The notes: a model not told the origin generated them from the sequence alone. 64,000 bases of DNA from Mesodorylaimus sp. YZB2_4 (GCA_030248295.1 JASANH010001202.1:360843-424842), one strand, 5' to 3'; shown: positions 1-12,844, numbered from the stretch's first letter. Numbers and translations: made by a program.

Positions 1-896
1 GGGTCAAACAAAAAATGATTACCTAGACATATATGATAAGCCATAAAAGGTGTACAGTGTACGCCAAAGCTGTTGCCTTATACACTGTAGGCCAAGTGCC
101 GAAAGGGAAGTCACTGATGATCAATTAGGTATTTTAGGTACAGCACAAAACCAATGTAAGTAGGCCTAGAGGTCATCAGACTATGTATCGCCTGTGACCC
201 TCAGGTTAGTAGGGAAACACGATACAGTATTCAAACTGCATGCTTGCTTAAGGCTGGCGCTAGCGTACATAATTCACAGGGAGCAAAAATTTTCTAAATC
301 CAAAAGATAAGGCCTATACATTGGGTACTATAAAATGGATGGGACTTTTTGAACACCTAACCTATTTGCTTTCATCGTAACTAAACCCAGCTCCAGAAAC
401 GACTGCTTACTTTTACTTTATCCTGCGAATCCTTAAAATTTGGAGGGAAACTATTTAGATAGAATGGAAAATCATGAAATTGGATGACACACCAATCACA
501 CCAATCGTGGCGAAAGAAATGGCGGATTTAGCAGACACTCTCACAACCTACCTGAATTTAACGCGCTAAATTCAAATTTTAAATGTTGCGCTTCGACCCA
601 CGAAGGTTGCTACTGGTAAAACGACAAAAGCAGTTGCTTCCTCTCGTTATATTCATATCATAAAGTCTTACGCACTCGAGCAAGAAACTAGCAATAAGAT
701 CAATAATGTGTGTATTTTTGAGCATCTTGCTGTAGAAACTAGTTTCAGTGCGTCAGTCAACAAAATTTAGGGCGTTGACCGAAATCCTGAATCGTATAGT
801 AACTCAAAGTTGGTGCACGAATAAATTCTGATGTTTACTTGCGCGTTTAAATATTCTCGATCTTTGCCAAGTAGGGGGTAGAATTAAGTGGAAGCC
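1..896. other. 5' flank of the phospholipase D gene, no gene seen
   Basis: I see no coding exon here. The stretch is moderately AT-rich. It presumably holds the promoter and 5' leader of the downstream phospholipase D gene, but I could not identify a TATA box or initiator with confidence. Confidence 0.4.
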
Positions 897-3800
897 ATGG
901 AACAGGCGCCATTGGCTCAGGCCGAAAGCTATGTGTCTTTGGCATGGGAAGTGGGTAGACAAGGGAAAGCAGAAAATATTGAGGAGCATGATTTTGTCGA
1001 TAACGAATTAGCGTTTGGTAAGTCGATGCCTTAGGGTTGCCTGTGGCTGCCAAGAAATGTGCACCCACTGTCCATCAGGCTGGACTGATCGTGAGTACCT
1101 GCATGATGCAAAATATCTTTTCCAGATCAAATCCCTTACATTTCCATTTACGATACGAAAGATGAAGTCCGCCAGCGCGGTTATTTCATTCCTGCGTTTC
1201 CTGTTTCTGCGTCTATCACGAAGGTGGAGAGAAGACAAGGCCGCCTCGCAAGACTGATAAGTCCTTATGTGTAAGTGCTGCCTACTGCATAGCCAGCACT
1301 TGACACTGTATGCAGTGCATGGCTCGTCTACAGATATACCATACAACTCCAGCATGGGCCGTATGAATGGACCATTCAACGCAGATACGGTGAATTCCAG
1401 AGACTCAATAACAGTTTGAAGATCCATCGCGTTGCTGCCCTCATCACATCGCCGTTCGACAGGTCAGACTTCACCGTTTTTCATCTGTGTCACCATACCA
1501 GCCTACTCCAACAGTCAAAATCTTGCTTCAGAGACCTTGACGAAACTGTGCTTTCGTTTAGTACAGTTGACGGCTTAGTGGAAATGGATCCAGAAGGGAA
1601 TGCTGATCTCTCACGACGGCGAAGCGACCCTAGCTTAATTGCAAGCACGGAATCAAAATTCGAAGCGGCCGCAACTCCACTTCTACCCCAAGAATCTAGC
1701 ACTAGCGATAAGCCGAAAAGGAAAAGATCTCTCCCTGTGACTGCCAGGGTCAGACCTGCTATCAGTGACAATAATATCAGGAGAGCGAGAAGACGAGAAA
1801 TGTTGGAACGGACATTGCCGGACTTCCCAACCATTCCAGATCTGTTCATCAGCGAGGAGAATGTTACGCGAAGGAGGGTAAGTTAACGTCATTTCCGGCT
1901 TTTTCACTAACTTGTGCATTTTTCTGTAGGCGAGGCTAGAAAACTACCTCAAGGCAGTATTAAAGATCCCTGCTTACCGAGACCACCCTGAAACTGTAAG
2001 TTAGTCCTTTTAGTCCCAAAAACCTGGGCTCCCATCTCACCGCTTTTTAGGCTCGTTTTCTGGGCGTCAGTCGTCTCTCATTCGTGCACAACTTAGGAGC
2101 AAAAGACAAAGAAGGCGTTGTGGAGATACGGCCGAATAAGTGCCAATGTTTAGGTCCCGATGCGCAGAACTGCTGTTTGGCCTATTGTGTCAATTGGAGA
2201 GATGTGTAAGTGGGAGAGATTGTAAGATTACGGAACTAGGAGACCCACTGCGCTCTGACAGATCAGATCTAACGTAAGTTTGTAGCTTTTGCACAGAATA
2301 ATGAAAGTGTATACGACTGGGTCCGTATTACTGGAGGGAGTGACCGGCCAAGTGAGTCTTTCGACCTGGTCCATGGCTGAAACATCATCCTTACGGGGCT
2401 CCCAGCTGCCGGCTCCGCGCAGATGATCGATTGCCAGTCGAGCCTATGCAGTGCATGGCGAAGAATGTTCTCGCAGTACATTCAAACAATGATTATTAGA
2501 AGCATCCGCATTTGTCTGTCATAGGTGCCAGCGCAGAAGGCAGGCCAGCATGAGATGGGTTAGGCACACATACGAGTATCTGATAACATGGCTGATGGCG
2601 CAGTGAAGCAAATTAGGGCGTTTTTTAGATGGCTGACAATCAAAGATAGTTTTGTGGCCGTGATCGATCATCGGAAGGAAACGATTCTTGATGTGATGCT
2701 TTTCGAAAAGGATTTCGACTGTTATACTCAACTCGAATATCCAGGCGATCGAAGAGAAGCAGTGAGGAAAGGACTATTTATCACCAATAAGCAGCGACAC
2801 CTCACGCTGAAATGCGATAGTGTCGAGGAAGCAATCAGTTGGAAAAGCAGCATTGAGGACGCTACTATGATCACTGGTGGTACTTGGAGTGACGAGCATC
2901 CATACGGTAGTTCCTATCCAATAAGAGAACAGGTCTTTGGCCAGTGGTTTGTGGACGGGCGATCGTATATGGACCACATAGCTAACATTATTGAATTGGC
3001 CAAGGAGGAGATATTCATCGCAGATTTTACTTTGAATGTCAAGATTTACATGAAAAGACCAATCAGTGGTGATCACTGGAGATTAGATTTGCTGCTAAAA
3101 CGTAAGGCGGACGAAGGAGTAAAAATATTTGTGCTATTATATCAAGAAATCGCCAGCTTTTTGCCTGGAATTGGAAGTTATGAAACAGAAATATACCTCA
3201 CTTCATTGAGCCCGAACATTAAGGTAAGAGCAGGAATTATGATGCAAAAGGGTAGACACGGGGAACCATAACCACTGTATCGATGAGCAGGACAGGGGTG
3301 TCAGGGGATACCAGCCGCAATCTTCCTCCATTTTCCAGCATGTTGCTTCCCACAAAATGCTGCGTGCCCATGACTCACCTCATGCGGCCTGCCTGGTACT
3401 TATATAAGTTGTACATGTAAGCGCATGTGGATTGTTACAAGACGCATGAATCCGCTGCAGGTTCTTCGCCATCCAAAACTCACGGTCAATATCACACGCC
3501 TTGTCTGGGCTCACCATGAAAAGCTGGTTATCGTCGACCAGAAAGTCGCTTTTGTCAGTGGCATTGATTTATGCTACGGGAGATGGGATGATCACCACCA
3601 TCGGTGAGTCGGTTCCTATGCTGATTGCCATCACTAAAACCTTCCTTATTTCAGGCTAGTTGACCTAGGAACCAGGAAACCCGACCCTCTGATACCTGAA
3701 CAAATCGAATCTGAACAAAACGATGTGATCAGCCAGCTGAAAGAGGTTTATGCACAGCATAGTTCGCCCCACCAATCCCCTACGACTAGGAGGAAAGTAG

Positions 3801-6800
3801 TAAAGAGACAACTGGACTCGAAGCCTCAAAATGAAACGAAACTAACAATTGCTGATATTTTGAATATAGTGAGCAGACTGTTCCGTTTGACTGATGTCTC
3901 TACAGCAAACTTTGGTTCTAGAAATATGGCCGCATATCCAATGAGAAATTGGCACCGAGGTCGAGGTACAGAATGTCTGTATGAGCCATTTTCAGATAAT
4001 GCGTATTTGAAGCTTTTAGGCAAGTGCCGATCCGGTACGACCAATCTGGGCAACTATGGCCTGGCAAGGATTACCAGAATCCTATACTCAAGGATTTAGC
4101 AGAGCCAGAGAAGGCGTTTGAAGGTGAGAATAGCACTTGCTTTCAGTAATGGCGCAAGTGAGACAAAGTAAACTCATAATTGGAGCTATAAAAATAACGC
4201 AGTCTATCATCGACCATGTTTCGGAGAAAACGAAACCATTTCGATTTCCCTTTTGAGGCCACGGGTAAAGAGGCCGGAAATTCAAATTCAGTCTGTCTGT
4301 CTCAGTTATCAAACTTAGTAATGTTTTTCTTCTATGCAGATCATGGCCATGGTCAGACCTGTGCAGTTGCCATGAAAAGGAGCTTGTGTACTGGCCCAAA
4401 TTCGTGTTCTCCGCTGTCAATATACCCACTTGTATGTCCTACGGGTCAGTGTCAAAGAGGATATATTGTACTCGAAGAAATACTAATACTGTAGAAGCCT
4501 AATCAATAAACCTCGGCCTTCTAGGTACGCTAGGAAGCAGGAGCGCAAAGTCCCAAATTTTGTTGGGAGCAAAATCTTTGCCGTGTGTCATGTCCAATTC
4601 GTCTCCCTGTTCGAATGTTTTTCTTGCTCGCCCTTTTTTTTCATTTGCCTCTCTTTACCATGGTAAGGATGACACATAAGAGCCGATCGAGCACCGTATG
4701 AGGAGACTCACTATCTGTACGGACGGAAGTAGTTGAAGGTGGCGTGTCATTGCCACACTTTTTAGATACGCTCGACAGGACGATGATACCTCGGCTGCCA
4801 TGGCACGACATTGGATGCGTGGTGTATGGAAGCATTGCTAGGGATGTCGCACGCCATTTCATCCAGCGTTGGAATGCAACAAAGGTAAAACCACTTGTGT
4901 TAACTTTAAAGGCGTCGCTCCTAGCCTAGCGGGTCCATCTTTCACTCTGGGTGTGCATTTGCGCGAGTGTTCGACTCGCGACCCGGGCTGGTAAAGCATG
5001 TCGAATTTGGCAATCCCTTCACCCTGATGTGCGCATACGTGCGTTTCGTGATGTAGTAAAACAGGCAAAAATTGTCGCTGATTGTGAGTTTCTTCATCTA
5101 CATACTTGCTGTTTGTACAAAAGCCACTGAAATGGTCAACGTGGCAACGTTTCAGGTAGAATTGGCATATGAAAAAGAGGCGGTCCCATTCCTTCTTCCG
5201 AAATCATACGAGAATGTGCGAGTGGCGAAAGTGTTTCGTCAAATGTCAACCATGTGCAATGCTCAGGTACCTGTATATTAAAATAGAATATCGGCATAAA
5301 AAACAAAAGAAACTGAACAATTCAGGTCCTTCGAAGTTCAACGGACTGGTCGACTGGCCAGGACAGCACGGAAGACAGTATCCGAAAGGCTTACTTAAAG
5401 TTGATCGAAGATGCCAAATATTATGTGTACATTGAAGTAAGTGAGCGAATATGGTTGGGAAAGAGCTGTCAGACATCACCAAAATGGTTCTTCCGACTAT
5501 CGTATAGAGATGATTGCATTTGTCATGTGCACAAATCTATGTTTCATTTTTAGAATCAATTCTTTATCAGCACCAATGCCGGACCGGAAGTATTAAACGA
5601 AATTTCCGAGGCCATATATGCTCGAATAGTTCGCTCACATCAGAATAGGGAGACATTCCGGGTGTACGTTATCATGCCGGTAGGTGACCACGTAGGCAGT
5701 GCCGTGCTATGGTTTAAATGAAACTATTTTATCAGCTCTTACCCGGCTATATGAAGACAAGCGGTGCTATGCAAATGGAACTGCACTTCACTTACATGAC
5801 TATATCAAAGGGGGCAACTAGTCTGCTGAAAAAGCTAAGAGAAGCAGGTGAGGCTTAGAAAATTTCGGTCTAATGCCTGGAATTGCTCGAGGATTTAAAT
5901 GACGCGATCAAGACGATAATGAGCCTTTGCTTAGGGGGGAAATACCCAAAGTTCCCAAGGTGTATGGCCCTTGCATCCAAAACTACAATGATACTTTTTA
6001 GACCTTGATGGCTGCCCATGCGCCAAAAGTCATCTGTAGTTTGGTTTTCGGGAAGGCACCTCGGGTGTTTCCCTCGTTGGTCTTACTTTACTCTGACTTA
6101 TGACTTTACACAGGTACTCCTTTTCAGTTGGTGACCCGAGCCAGTACATTTCATTCTGCTCATTGAGAACTCATGCCGAGCTGTCAGGAAGATTGGTAAG
6201 TAAGATACTGAAGCACACCGCCCATCATAACCAAGCTGTAACGTTTACATGGACAAGTGGGACAAGAGGACAAAACTGTGACCAACAGATCCACATTTTC
6301 TCTTTTTCTGCGTCACCTTCACGAATTCGCTTAAACGTGAAATACTTCGCTGTTTTTCTCCTTTCCTTTACTGTATATGTACAGTAATGTATACATATTG
6401 TAAAGCTGACCTTCTCACTCACCCACAGTAGGTTATCTAACAAATGATTTTGGGAAAGCTCTGGCCAATTTCAGCCAATGTCTTCATGCTTTGGTGCGAT
6501 TTTCGAAACTGTCGCAGTTCTGTCAGCCCTAATGCTCGTAATAGAGGCCTAGCGAGAGGCGTCAGGGGTCAGGCTACAGAGGCTTTCACATCAAGCGACG
6601 ACATCCTTCCCTGCGATCATGCTTGGCACTGAGATTGACCTTCTTTCTTATCAGGTGACCGAAATGGTGTACGTTCACAGCAAACTGATAATCGTGGACG
6701 ACTGCAAATGTCTGATCGGGTCAGCTAACATTAACGATCGATCCCAACTTGGTGGGCGAGACTCCGAAGTGGCTGTGCTCTTTGAGGACACGCAATTCAC

Positions 6801-7284
6801 CTCGTCAACAATGAACGGACGTTCTTTCGAAGCCGGCCACTTTTCCTCTTCCCTAAGACAACACTTGTTCCGAGAATACTTGGGATTGCTGGCTGATGGC
6901 GGCGCCCCTAAAGAAGGCATGACTGTGGCTGATATCGTTGCATCCGATTTCTGGGATACGTGGAAGGAAACGGCTGAAAAGAACACATTGATTTATGACA
7001 AGGTAGTGCCTATTCGCTACTTTAGTGCACTGATTCATGACTGCCTTTTCCTCCAGGTTTTCGACTGCTCGCCATCAGATGACGTCAAGACATTGGAACA
7101 GTGGGCGCAAAAAGAACAGATCACAACTCCGCTGGCGGAGAGAAATAAAGAAGAAGCACTGAGGCTATTAGAGGGCATCCATGGATATTTAGTGTCTTTT
7201 TCGACAGAATTCTTGTCAGAGAGTGACTTGCTATCAGAAAAGATGATACTCGAATCATGGATGCCCAGTTTTATTTTTACATGA
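897..7284 (+). CDS. PLD1-like: Phospholipase D (PLD1/PLD2-type, PX-PH-HKD)
   Basis: It hydrolyses phosphatidylcholine to phosphatidic acid and choline at membranes. I place exons at 897-1017, 1126-1270, 1334-1877, 1930-1995, 2051-2205, 2629-3223, 3461-3603, 3655-3978, 4020-4123, 4766-4884, 5156-5266, 5326-5436, 5554-5679, 5736-5847, 6128-6195, 6655-7002 and 7057-7284. They join in frame to 1,139 codons (human PLD1 is about 1,074). The start ATG sits in a strong GCCATGG context. A PX domain spans about residues 70-310, interrupted by a Ser-rich insert of about 80 residues, and a PH domain about 335-440. HKD1 is at H561/K563/D568 ([10 protein letters not shown]) and HKD2 at H956/K958/D963 (HSKLIIVDD), followed by a GSANINDRS motif. 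The C-terminus ([10 protein letters not shown]) differs from the vertebrate PMEVWT ending. The 41-nt intron 3979-4019 and the exact start are the least certain parts. The 4885-5155 intron carries a SINE. Confidence 0.93.
4909..5069 (+). repeat. Diverged tRNA-derived SINE copy inside a PLD intron
   Basis: This stretch in the 4885-5155 intron aligns with the reverse complement of the two better copies near 9.0 and 59.9 kb. It shares the GTGTTCGACTCGC B-box-like core, the CCTTCACCCT block and the GTGATGTaGTAAAAC end. The A-box half is degraded and the hexanucleotide tail seen in the other copies is missing. It is an old copy in the sense orientation of the host gene. Confidence 0.7.
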
Positions 7285-7998
7285 CACTACGGACGTCAGG
7301 GTGTGTCTCGTCGGCGCATTTATTTACGGAGAATAGACTGATAATGAGCGCATGTACCGAGGTTTTCGTCAGTTCAGGTAGCATGGGGCTGTTTTTCACT
7401 TGGCTTATTTTCAGACATGGGCATATCGTGCTATATTTATTTCTCATTTGCTTAATTAGGGAGGCTTGCTGTGCTCACGTTCAGACCCACGTGAATCGCC
7501 TTATTTTTGCAAATAAGTGTTGCTGAGGAGTCACTAAAAAATCAGTGTTGCTGAGGACCACACAAAAATCAATAATCTTTGGTCCTTGATCAACAGCAAC
7601 AGTTTGTCCATTCTTCAAATTGGTCTTTTTGCATTGAGTTGCTTTTTTCCTGGCTTTTACAAATAATAATGTAGAATCTGGTATTGAGTCTATTTTTACA
7701 TTTTAAAATGAATTGATATGCCACCTACTTTCAATTAGTTTAATTGCAGCGAATGCCACGTAGGTTATGTGGGGTGCTCTTATAAACATACGCCTGATTT
7801 GCTACACGGGTACTTTTGACCTTTGTATTGGCACGCACTCATTTTGCGGGCTGGAACATATATCACAATTGCAACACCCACACAACACTTTTTACTGTAC
7901 ATGAAGTACCCAACATGAGTAATGAAGAGAGCGATATTCATGACCCTTGGGAGCATTCTTAATAAGAAACTCCACATTCACAGCCACATAAGTCACGG
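7285..7998. other. Gap between PLD and the peptide GPCR
   Basis: The two genes converge here. I find no exon. A direct repeat of GTGTTGCTGAGGA occurs near 7,518 and 7,543. The stretch should hold both 3' UTRs, but I could not assign a polyadenylation signal to either with confidence. Confidence 0.4.
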
Positions 7999-9955
7999 TC
8001 AGACGTAACTTAATCGATGCCTTCGTTCGCTAACCATCACCGTCAACGAAATACCTGTCTCGTCGGGACAAGTGCCTAAACTTACGGTAGTATTTCGTCG
8101 AGATAATCTGTCGTCTGACCATTTTCGTGATGTGATATTCTTTGAAAAGAAACATTTCGAAGAGTAATAAATAAAAAGAGTTCGATATTTCGTGCAGTAC
8201 ACAAGGTAGATAATAAACGTTGACGAAGAGTTCAGAACAACCAAAATATTGGATATGTCCATAGCGATAAAGGCGTGAGTCGCGTAGGGCCCGTCGAACA
8301 AGCTCGGATTTATCACTTCCAGCAAATTAAGTACGAACGGGGGTGTTGTGAAGCAGGCGAAGATCAGGGTGATCACCTAAAATCAAGAGATCAATTGTGG
8401 TTGATATGGGCGACTCATACGCTTGCAGTTAGTCCTGACTGCAAGCGTATGAGCCGGACTTGACTATCCAGCCGTCGGCTTGTTTGAGGAGAGGGATAAT
8501 CAAGGCAGAAGGTGGACCAAGCAGCCGGCCCCAACCAGCCCAAGATGTTGTGAGGTACTTACCACAATCATTTGAGAAGTCTTCCGTTGTTGGCGCTCCA
8601 CTCGACTGGCTCTTCTCAACTTTTCCTTCGCGACAGCACGCAGCGAGCACACAACGAACATGTTCAACACTAAAATGACCGCAAAAGGGCCCAAGAAATG
8701 AGTGACCATGTAGAGCAGGACGTAGTAATATAGAAAGTAGTCGCTGTTATCTCTGAGTAACGGTCTTATTATGGAATCTGGTGTGCGTTCGTATTCCCAA
8801 AATCGAACAACATTGTAGAAAATGGCCGAAAATATGATTGCCGATTGAGCAAGTTTTGCTTTCCCACACGTCAGTAGCTTGTATCTCTGCAATGGCGTGT
8901 GCACTGCAACGTATCTGAAAAGGGGTTCATGCTCATGTTCATGTTCATGTTTTACCACATCACCAAACGCTTATGCGCACTCGAGGGTGAAGGGACACAT
9001 TTTACACGAAATGATTTACCGGCCCGCGAGTCGAACACTCGCCCGTAACTGCGCACCTGGCGTGAGAGGCAGATGCCTAACCCACCACGCCACGAGGCCG
9101 GTGGGTTAGGGGTGATTTGTGACACTCTGGTTGCGTGACTGCAAAATCATCTCAATTTTTTATTGATCTCAGGAAAGAATAACGCAAGTGGGAGCCTAAT
9201 GTGCAAGATTACGCAACGCGACTATCTTCCCCTGTGGAGCAACAGAACTCTGAAGATGCACTCAATAAACCCTCTATCTGTCCTAAGATACCTCTGACCG
9301 TATGAAAAAGCAGTGAACTGGATAGGAGCAGACCAGCAGCATGGCTTCGCATTACCTGTCCTTCATTGCACCAATGAGCATGCGGTGGAGCAGATATAGA
9401 AAGGCAAAATTGGGTGCGAACTGGGGTCATTCAGTCTCAGAGTTCCTCCTACCCCGTAACAGGTCTTTTATGGTGGAATACCATGACGAGAGATCCTTCA
9501 CACAATCAGTCTATGTAGCATGCCCGCGTCACACTTTCCATGTTGGGGACTGGCTCTTACCTTTCGATAGATACCAAGACGAATGTCCATATTGATGACG
9601 TATGAGCTGACATGCTGCACGGATACAAGTACAAACTGGCCCACTCGTACATGCATTGTATGACATTGCTCCTTACAACTGCATTAATGCTGGGCAGTAT
9701 GAACACGGGTATGCTCAAGGCGATCAGTGTCGTATCGATAATGCTCAATGCGGTCAATAGAATATTGATCGGTGCCCGCATAGTCGAATGGCAGAAAATA
9801 GCGATTGACATAAGATTACCATAGAAACCCACAATGCAACAGACCAGCATGATAATGCCACTGACAAACATGGCACGATTAATGAGAGTGGGATCTAGGA
9901 CGTCTTCGTAAAAGTCATAGTCTTCTATTTCGCTGCTATAGTTGCTTTGATTCAT
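7999..9955 (-). CDS. Rhodopsin-family GPCR, neuropeptide (FMRFamide-receptor-like)
   Basis: This is a seven-helix receptor expected at the plasma membrane, coupling a peptide ligand to G proteins. Exons on the minus strand are 9955-9561, 8914-8563 and 8376-7999. They give 374 residues with phases that fit. The N-terminus is acidic with an NQS glycosylation site and no signal peptide. TM1 follows around residue 30 with a GN motif in GFYGNLMS. The DRY-equivalent is SIERYVAVH and is split by the first intron, a common place for one. TM6 (TLIFACFTTPPF) and TM7 (NSSSTFIIYLVY, an NPxxY variant) lie in the last exon. These features resemble invertebrate FMRFamide-type receptors, but the ligand is inference. 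The first intron contains a SINE and the second contains a hairpin. Confidence 0.85.
8414..8453. repeat. Hairpin in GPCR intron 2
   Basis: A perfect 16-bp inverted repeat (CTCATACGCTTGCAGT and its complement) is separated by 8 nt. It lies in the intron 8377-8562. Confidence 0.8.
8927..9101 (-). repeat. tRNA-derived SINE in GPCR intron 1
   Basis: Read on the minus strand it starts with a tRNA-like head, GGCCTCGTGGCGTGGTGGG, which has an A-box-like block. A B-box-like GTGTTCGACTCGC follows. A unique body of about 70 bp comes next, then a tail of hexanucleotide AACATG units. It is almost identical to the copy at 59,844-60,024, which points to recent spread of the family. It lies antisense to nothing: the host gene is also on the minus strand. 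Confidence 0.85.
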
Positions 9956-12247
9956 CTTTGAGCAAGCTACCTGCCCAAGGCGCTGGCCGTAACACGAAGC
10001 AAGCGTAATCGAGAAGCAGCTTATATGAAGTCGTATCAGGTCGTGATGGTCACCGGATAGAACTCTTATTAATGACTGGAAAAAGGCCTTTCATTTCATA
10101 TTCACAAGTCTGATATTTTATGCAGTTTAGCGCCTGTGCCAGAAAGGCCGAGCGGATATGCTAAAAAAGGCAAGGGTATTCATATCATGTCTGAGAAGGA
10201 TAAGCAAAAATGTCTCTCTGTGTAATGAGAAGCAGGTACGAGGCCCTCGAGGGCTAGGAAGGATAGGTGATGGGAGAAAGAGAGACTGTCATTACAACGG
10301 GACGTCACTCAAACCAGACCAAACTTGTACGATGACAATCCGCCGGGTTTCTAATGTCCGTTCCAGACTATCCTCGAGAGGGGGTTCTAATCAATTTATA
10401 GTCGGAAAGCAAGAGCCAACAGAAGCTGTCTGCCGGGAGCATCGCTCAAGGCTGCGAAAGTACAGGATGGAGTTCCTCCTTGCAACAGGGGGCACTCATA
10501 ACATGATAAAGAGCACCCGCCATAGAATCTGCCTCAACATGTAAAAAATCATGGATCAGACGCGAAACTCTTTTTAAAAGTATCCATGACAAAGAATTTT
10601 CGGGACCGATTGCTTCAAAGTCATTATCGTTCTCAATCAAAAGCATTAACGGACAGTAGTTGTAAGTGGGCATAGAGAGCCAATTGTTCCATTGGCTTCG
10701 TTGTTCTATCCCCTCCCATGCGGGATGCAAGTCGATGGTTAGCATTACTGGTAGAGCGTCACTCTAAATGTCACTCATCCTGCGTAAACATCCAATATTT
10801 AGTGGAAGTTTTTGATTGTATACGTTAGAAAGAAGATAATTCTGATGACGGCTTTGGAGATTCTACTCCTAGCTAAGCGGTTGTTGGCTCCTCTCGCATC
10901 AAGTCTAATTTCACATGCTGGGCAGCCATCAGAACAAAAGGGGGATGACCGGGAATCTCGAGAAGGCTATTCGCACAGTATCATTCGCCAAGGATCTCGA
11001 AGCTTACCAAGGGACATCCCTTTATGACAAGCTGGTCAGGTCAAGTTCTCGACGAGTGTCCAGTTCATCGAGTACTCCCTCGTCCCGCGCTGCTGGAGAC
11101 TGGCGCGTGACCACCCCACGCACTACTTTCACGAGACGGCCACCCAAGATTGGACAGCATCTAGAAAGCGAGTACCTGCTGCTCAGTTCTTAAAAAAATA
11201 AAAAAAAAATTCAAACGCCAACTTAATCATGCTCTTGTCGCAGCTAGCACAGCCCTGCACTGCACAGAACAGTCGAGATTATTGAACATGAGGGTGAAGA
11301 TCCAGGAAAAGAGAGGCGGCAGTCATACAGGAGCCATGAGAAATCAGTTTAGTCTGTTTCCAAGCATAGTATACTCGGTAATTGCTAAACTCATTAGCTT
11401 CTCTGAAGGCCTATCATGTTGTGAACCATGCACTTATTGTTAGCCTGCCCGACACTCTCCAAATTACATATTTTTTCCTTTGTACCCCATACAGTATGTG
11501 TCTATGGTTTAATGTCCACAGTTTTGAGTTGGTTCCATTTCGATCGAAAGTTAGAGAGTGGAAAGGGCTAATTATGTAAAGACCGAGACAGAGTATTTTT
11601 GACTTGATTTTAAAATCTCGAGTCAGACACAGCCATTTCAGGAAAATTATGTACAGCAGAGAATATCTATAACAACTTGTAAATGAGAGTTTGATTGGCC
11701 TCTGCTTCGGCAAGGACTAAATATAACTGAAAGAAATATCATACGATGAATCCATGCGAATAAATTCCGGCGTGTATGGAGCTGAGGGAAATGTTCAACT
11801 GATGCTTGTAGACGGTGTCACACGCATTCTTTCTGACATACCTAGGTAGCTTTTGAGGATTCATGAGGAAGACAACAGTCTTGCCTGTTGTACTAATGAC
11901 AAAAAGAACAGGGGCTTGCCCCGGATTTTTTCCTAATTATGCAATGTCTGATCGTGAGCCAGTTTAACCGCTGCGAGTGCGATTACAACCAACCATGCAT
12001 ACACACATTGATGCAAAATCGATTTGTGACTTTAGAGCAGCAAATCTGGCAAACACAAAAATCCAGTGAACGGCCTCTCTAGCACTTGAACAAACAAGCA
12101 CGAGTAATGTTGCCGAATACAAAAGGTCCTGGTTTTTATAAGCAAAGACAAACAGCTGTAACCGACTTTCTCGGGGGCAGTCACTGAAGACATAATAGCC
12201 CCCTGCAATAAAGTTCGATCACTCATGTTCAGTCAGCTCAAAGTTTT
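9956..12247. other. Intergenic, no gene recognised
   Basis: Several open frames of 65-130 codons exist but none shows a recognisable domain or a splice pattern that makes sense. I treat them as chance frames. A short A-rich run occurs near 11,194-11,210. Confidence 0.4.
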
Positions 12248-12844
12248 ATGGTCTTCAGTTGGTCCAGAAACTTGCTTGAAGACAGTGTGATGTACAGCGG
12301 CGAGAAAGTACGTGGACCTCTATTTTGTGGGATCCTAGTAGCCACGCTGACATTAGGCGTCTTCGCATGTCTTGTATGGCTCAGACAAGCAACCATGGAT
12401 CCATCAGTTTTCCACTCCAGGAAATGGAAAGTGAAAGATGATTTTATACTAAAAGTCGCCCAGCATATTCTCCTGTTCACCACCATACTTCGACTGTGTT
12501 TGCTCTCCACCATTCAATGCTTTTACCAGAAACGACAGAACGATCAAAAGTTTGGACCCGGTATGGCTGGCAAATTGCACAAAGCTTGTTCCAAATGGTG
12601 GTTCGCCAGTTGCGCGTGCGCCGAAGTGGTCGGTTTGGTGGCTTGCGCCGCATTGATCTCCGTACCTTACTCGAGACAGGTTGATCATGAGATGGTCTTC
12701 TTCGTGTGCCTGTTCCTATCTGCCATGGCTTCAGTCATAGCTATCGCTTTAGTGTCTACTGCCTGGCAATGGGTGAGTGCGCTTAGCACGGATGATGGCA
12801 GAGTGTACCCGATCGGTGACGACCAAATACCCATCAGAGTGTGA
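12248..12844 (+). CDS. Unrecognised four-helix membrane protein
   Basis: The single-exon frame encodes 198 residues. I see four hydrophobic segments at about residues 25-47, 73-95, 117-140 and 146-170, with short hydrophilic loops rich in Lys and Arg. The last stretch is a short polar tail. This layout recalls small tetra-spanning proteins, but I see no signature of tetraspanins (no CCG motif), claudins or the DRAM/Frag1 family, so I name none. The start ATG is the first in the frame. An upstream exon cannot be excluded. Confidence 0.6.
   Translation: MVFSWSRNLLEDSVMYSGEKVRGPLFCGILVATLTLGVFACLVWLRQATMDPSVFHSRKWKVKDDFILKVAQHILLFTTILRLCLLSTIQCFYQKRQNDQKFGPGMAGKLHKACSKWWFASCACAEVVGLVACAALISVPYSRQVDHEMVFFVCLFLSAMASVIAIALVSTAWQWVSALSTDDGRVYPIGDDQIPIRV

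Noticed and set aside
8990-9101. A tRNA gene on the minus strand (also at 59,920-60,024)
   Set aside because: The head is tRNA-like, but the body and hexanucleotide tail that follow, and the repeated copies, show a SINE. The acceptor and anticodon stems do not form convincingly.
10158-10544. 128-codon open frame
   Set aside because: Composition looks random, with no domain or splice context.
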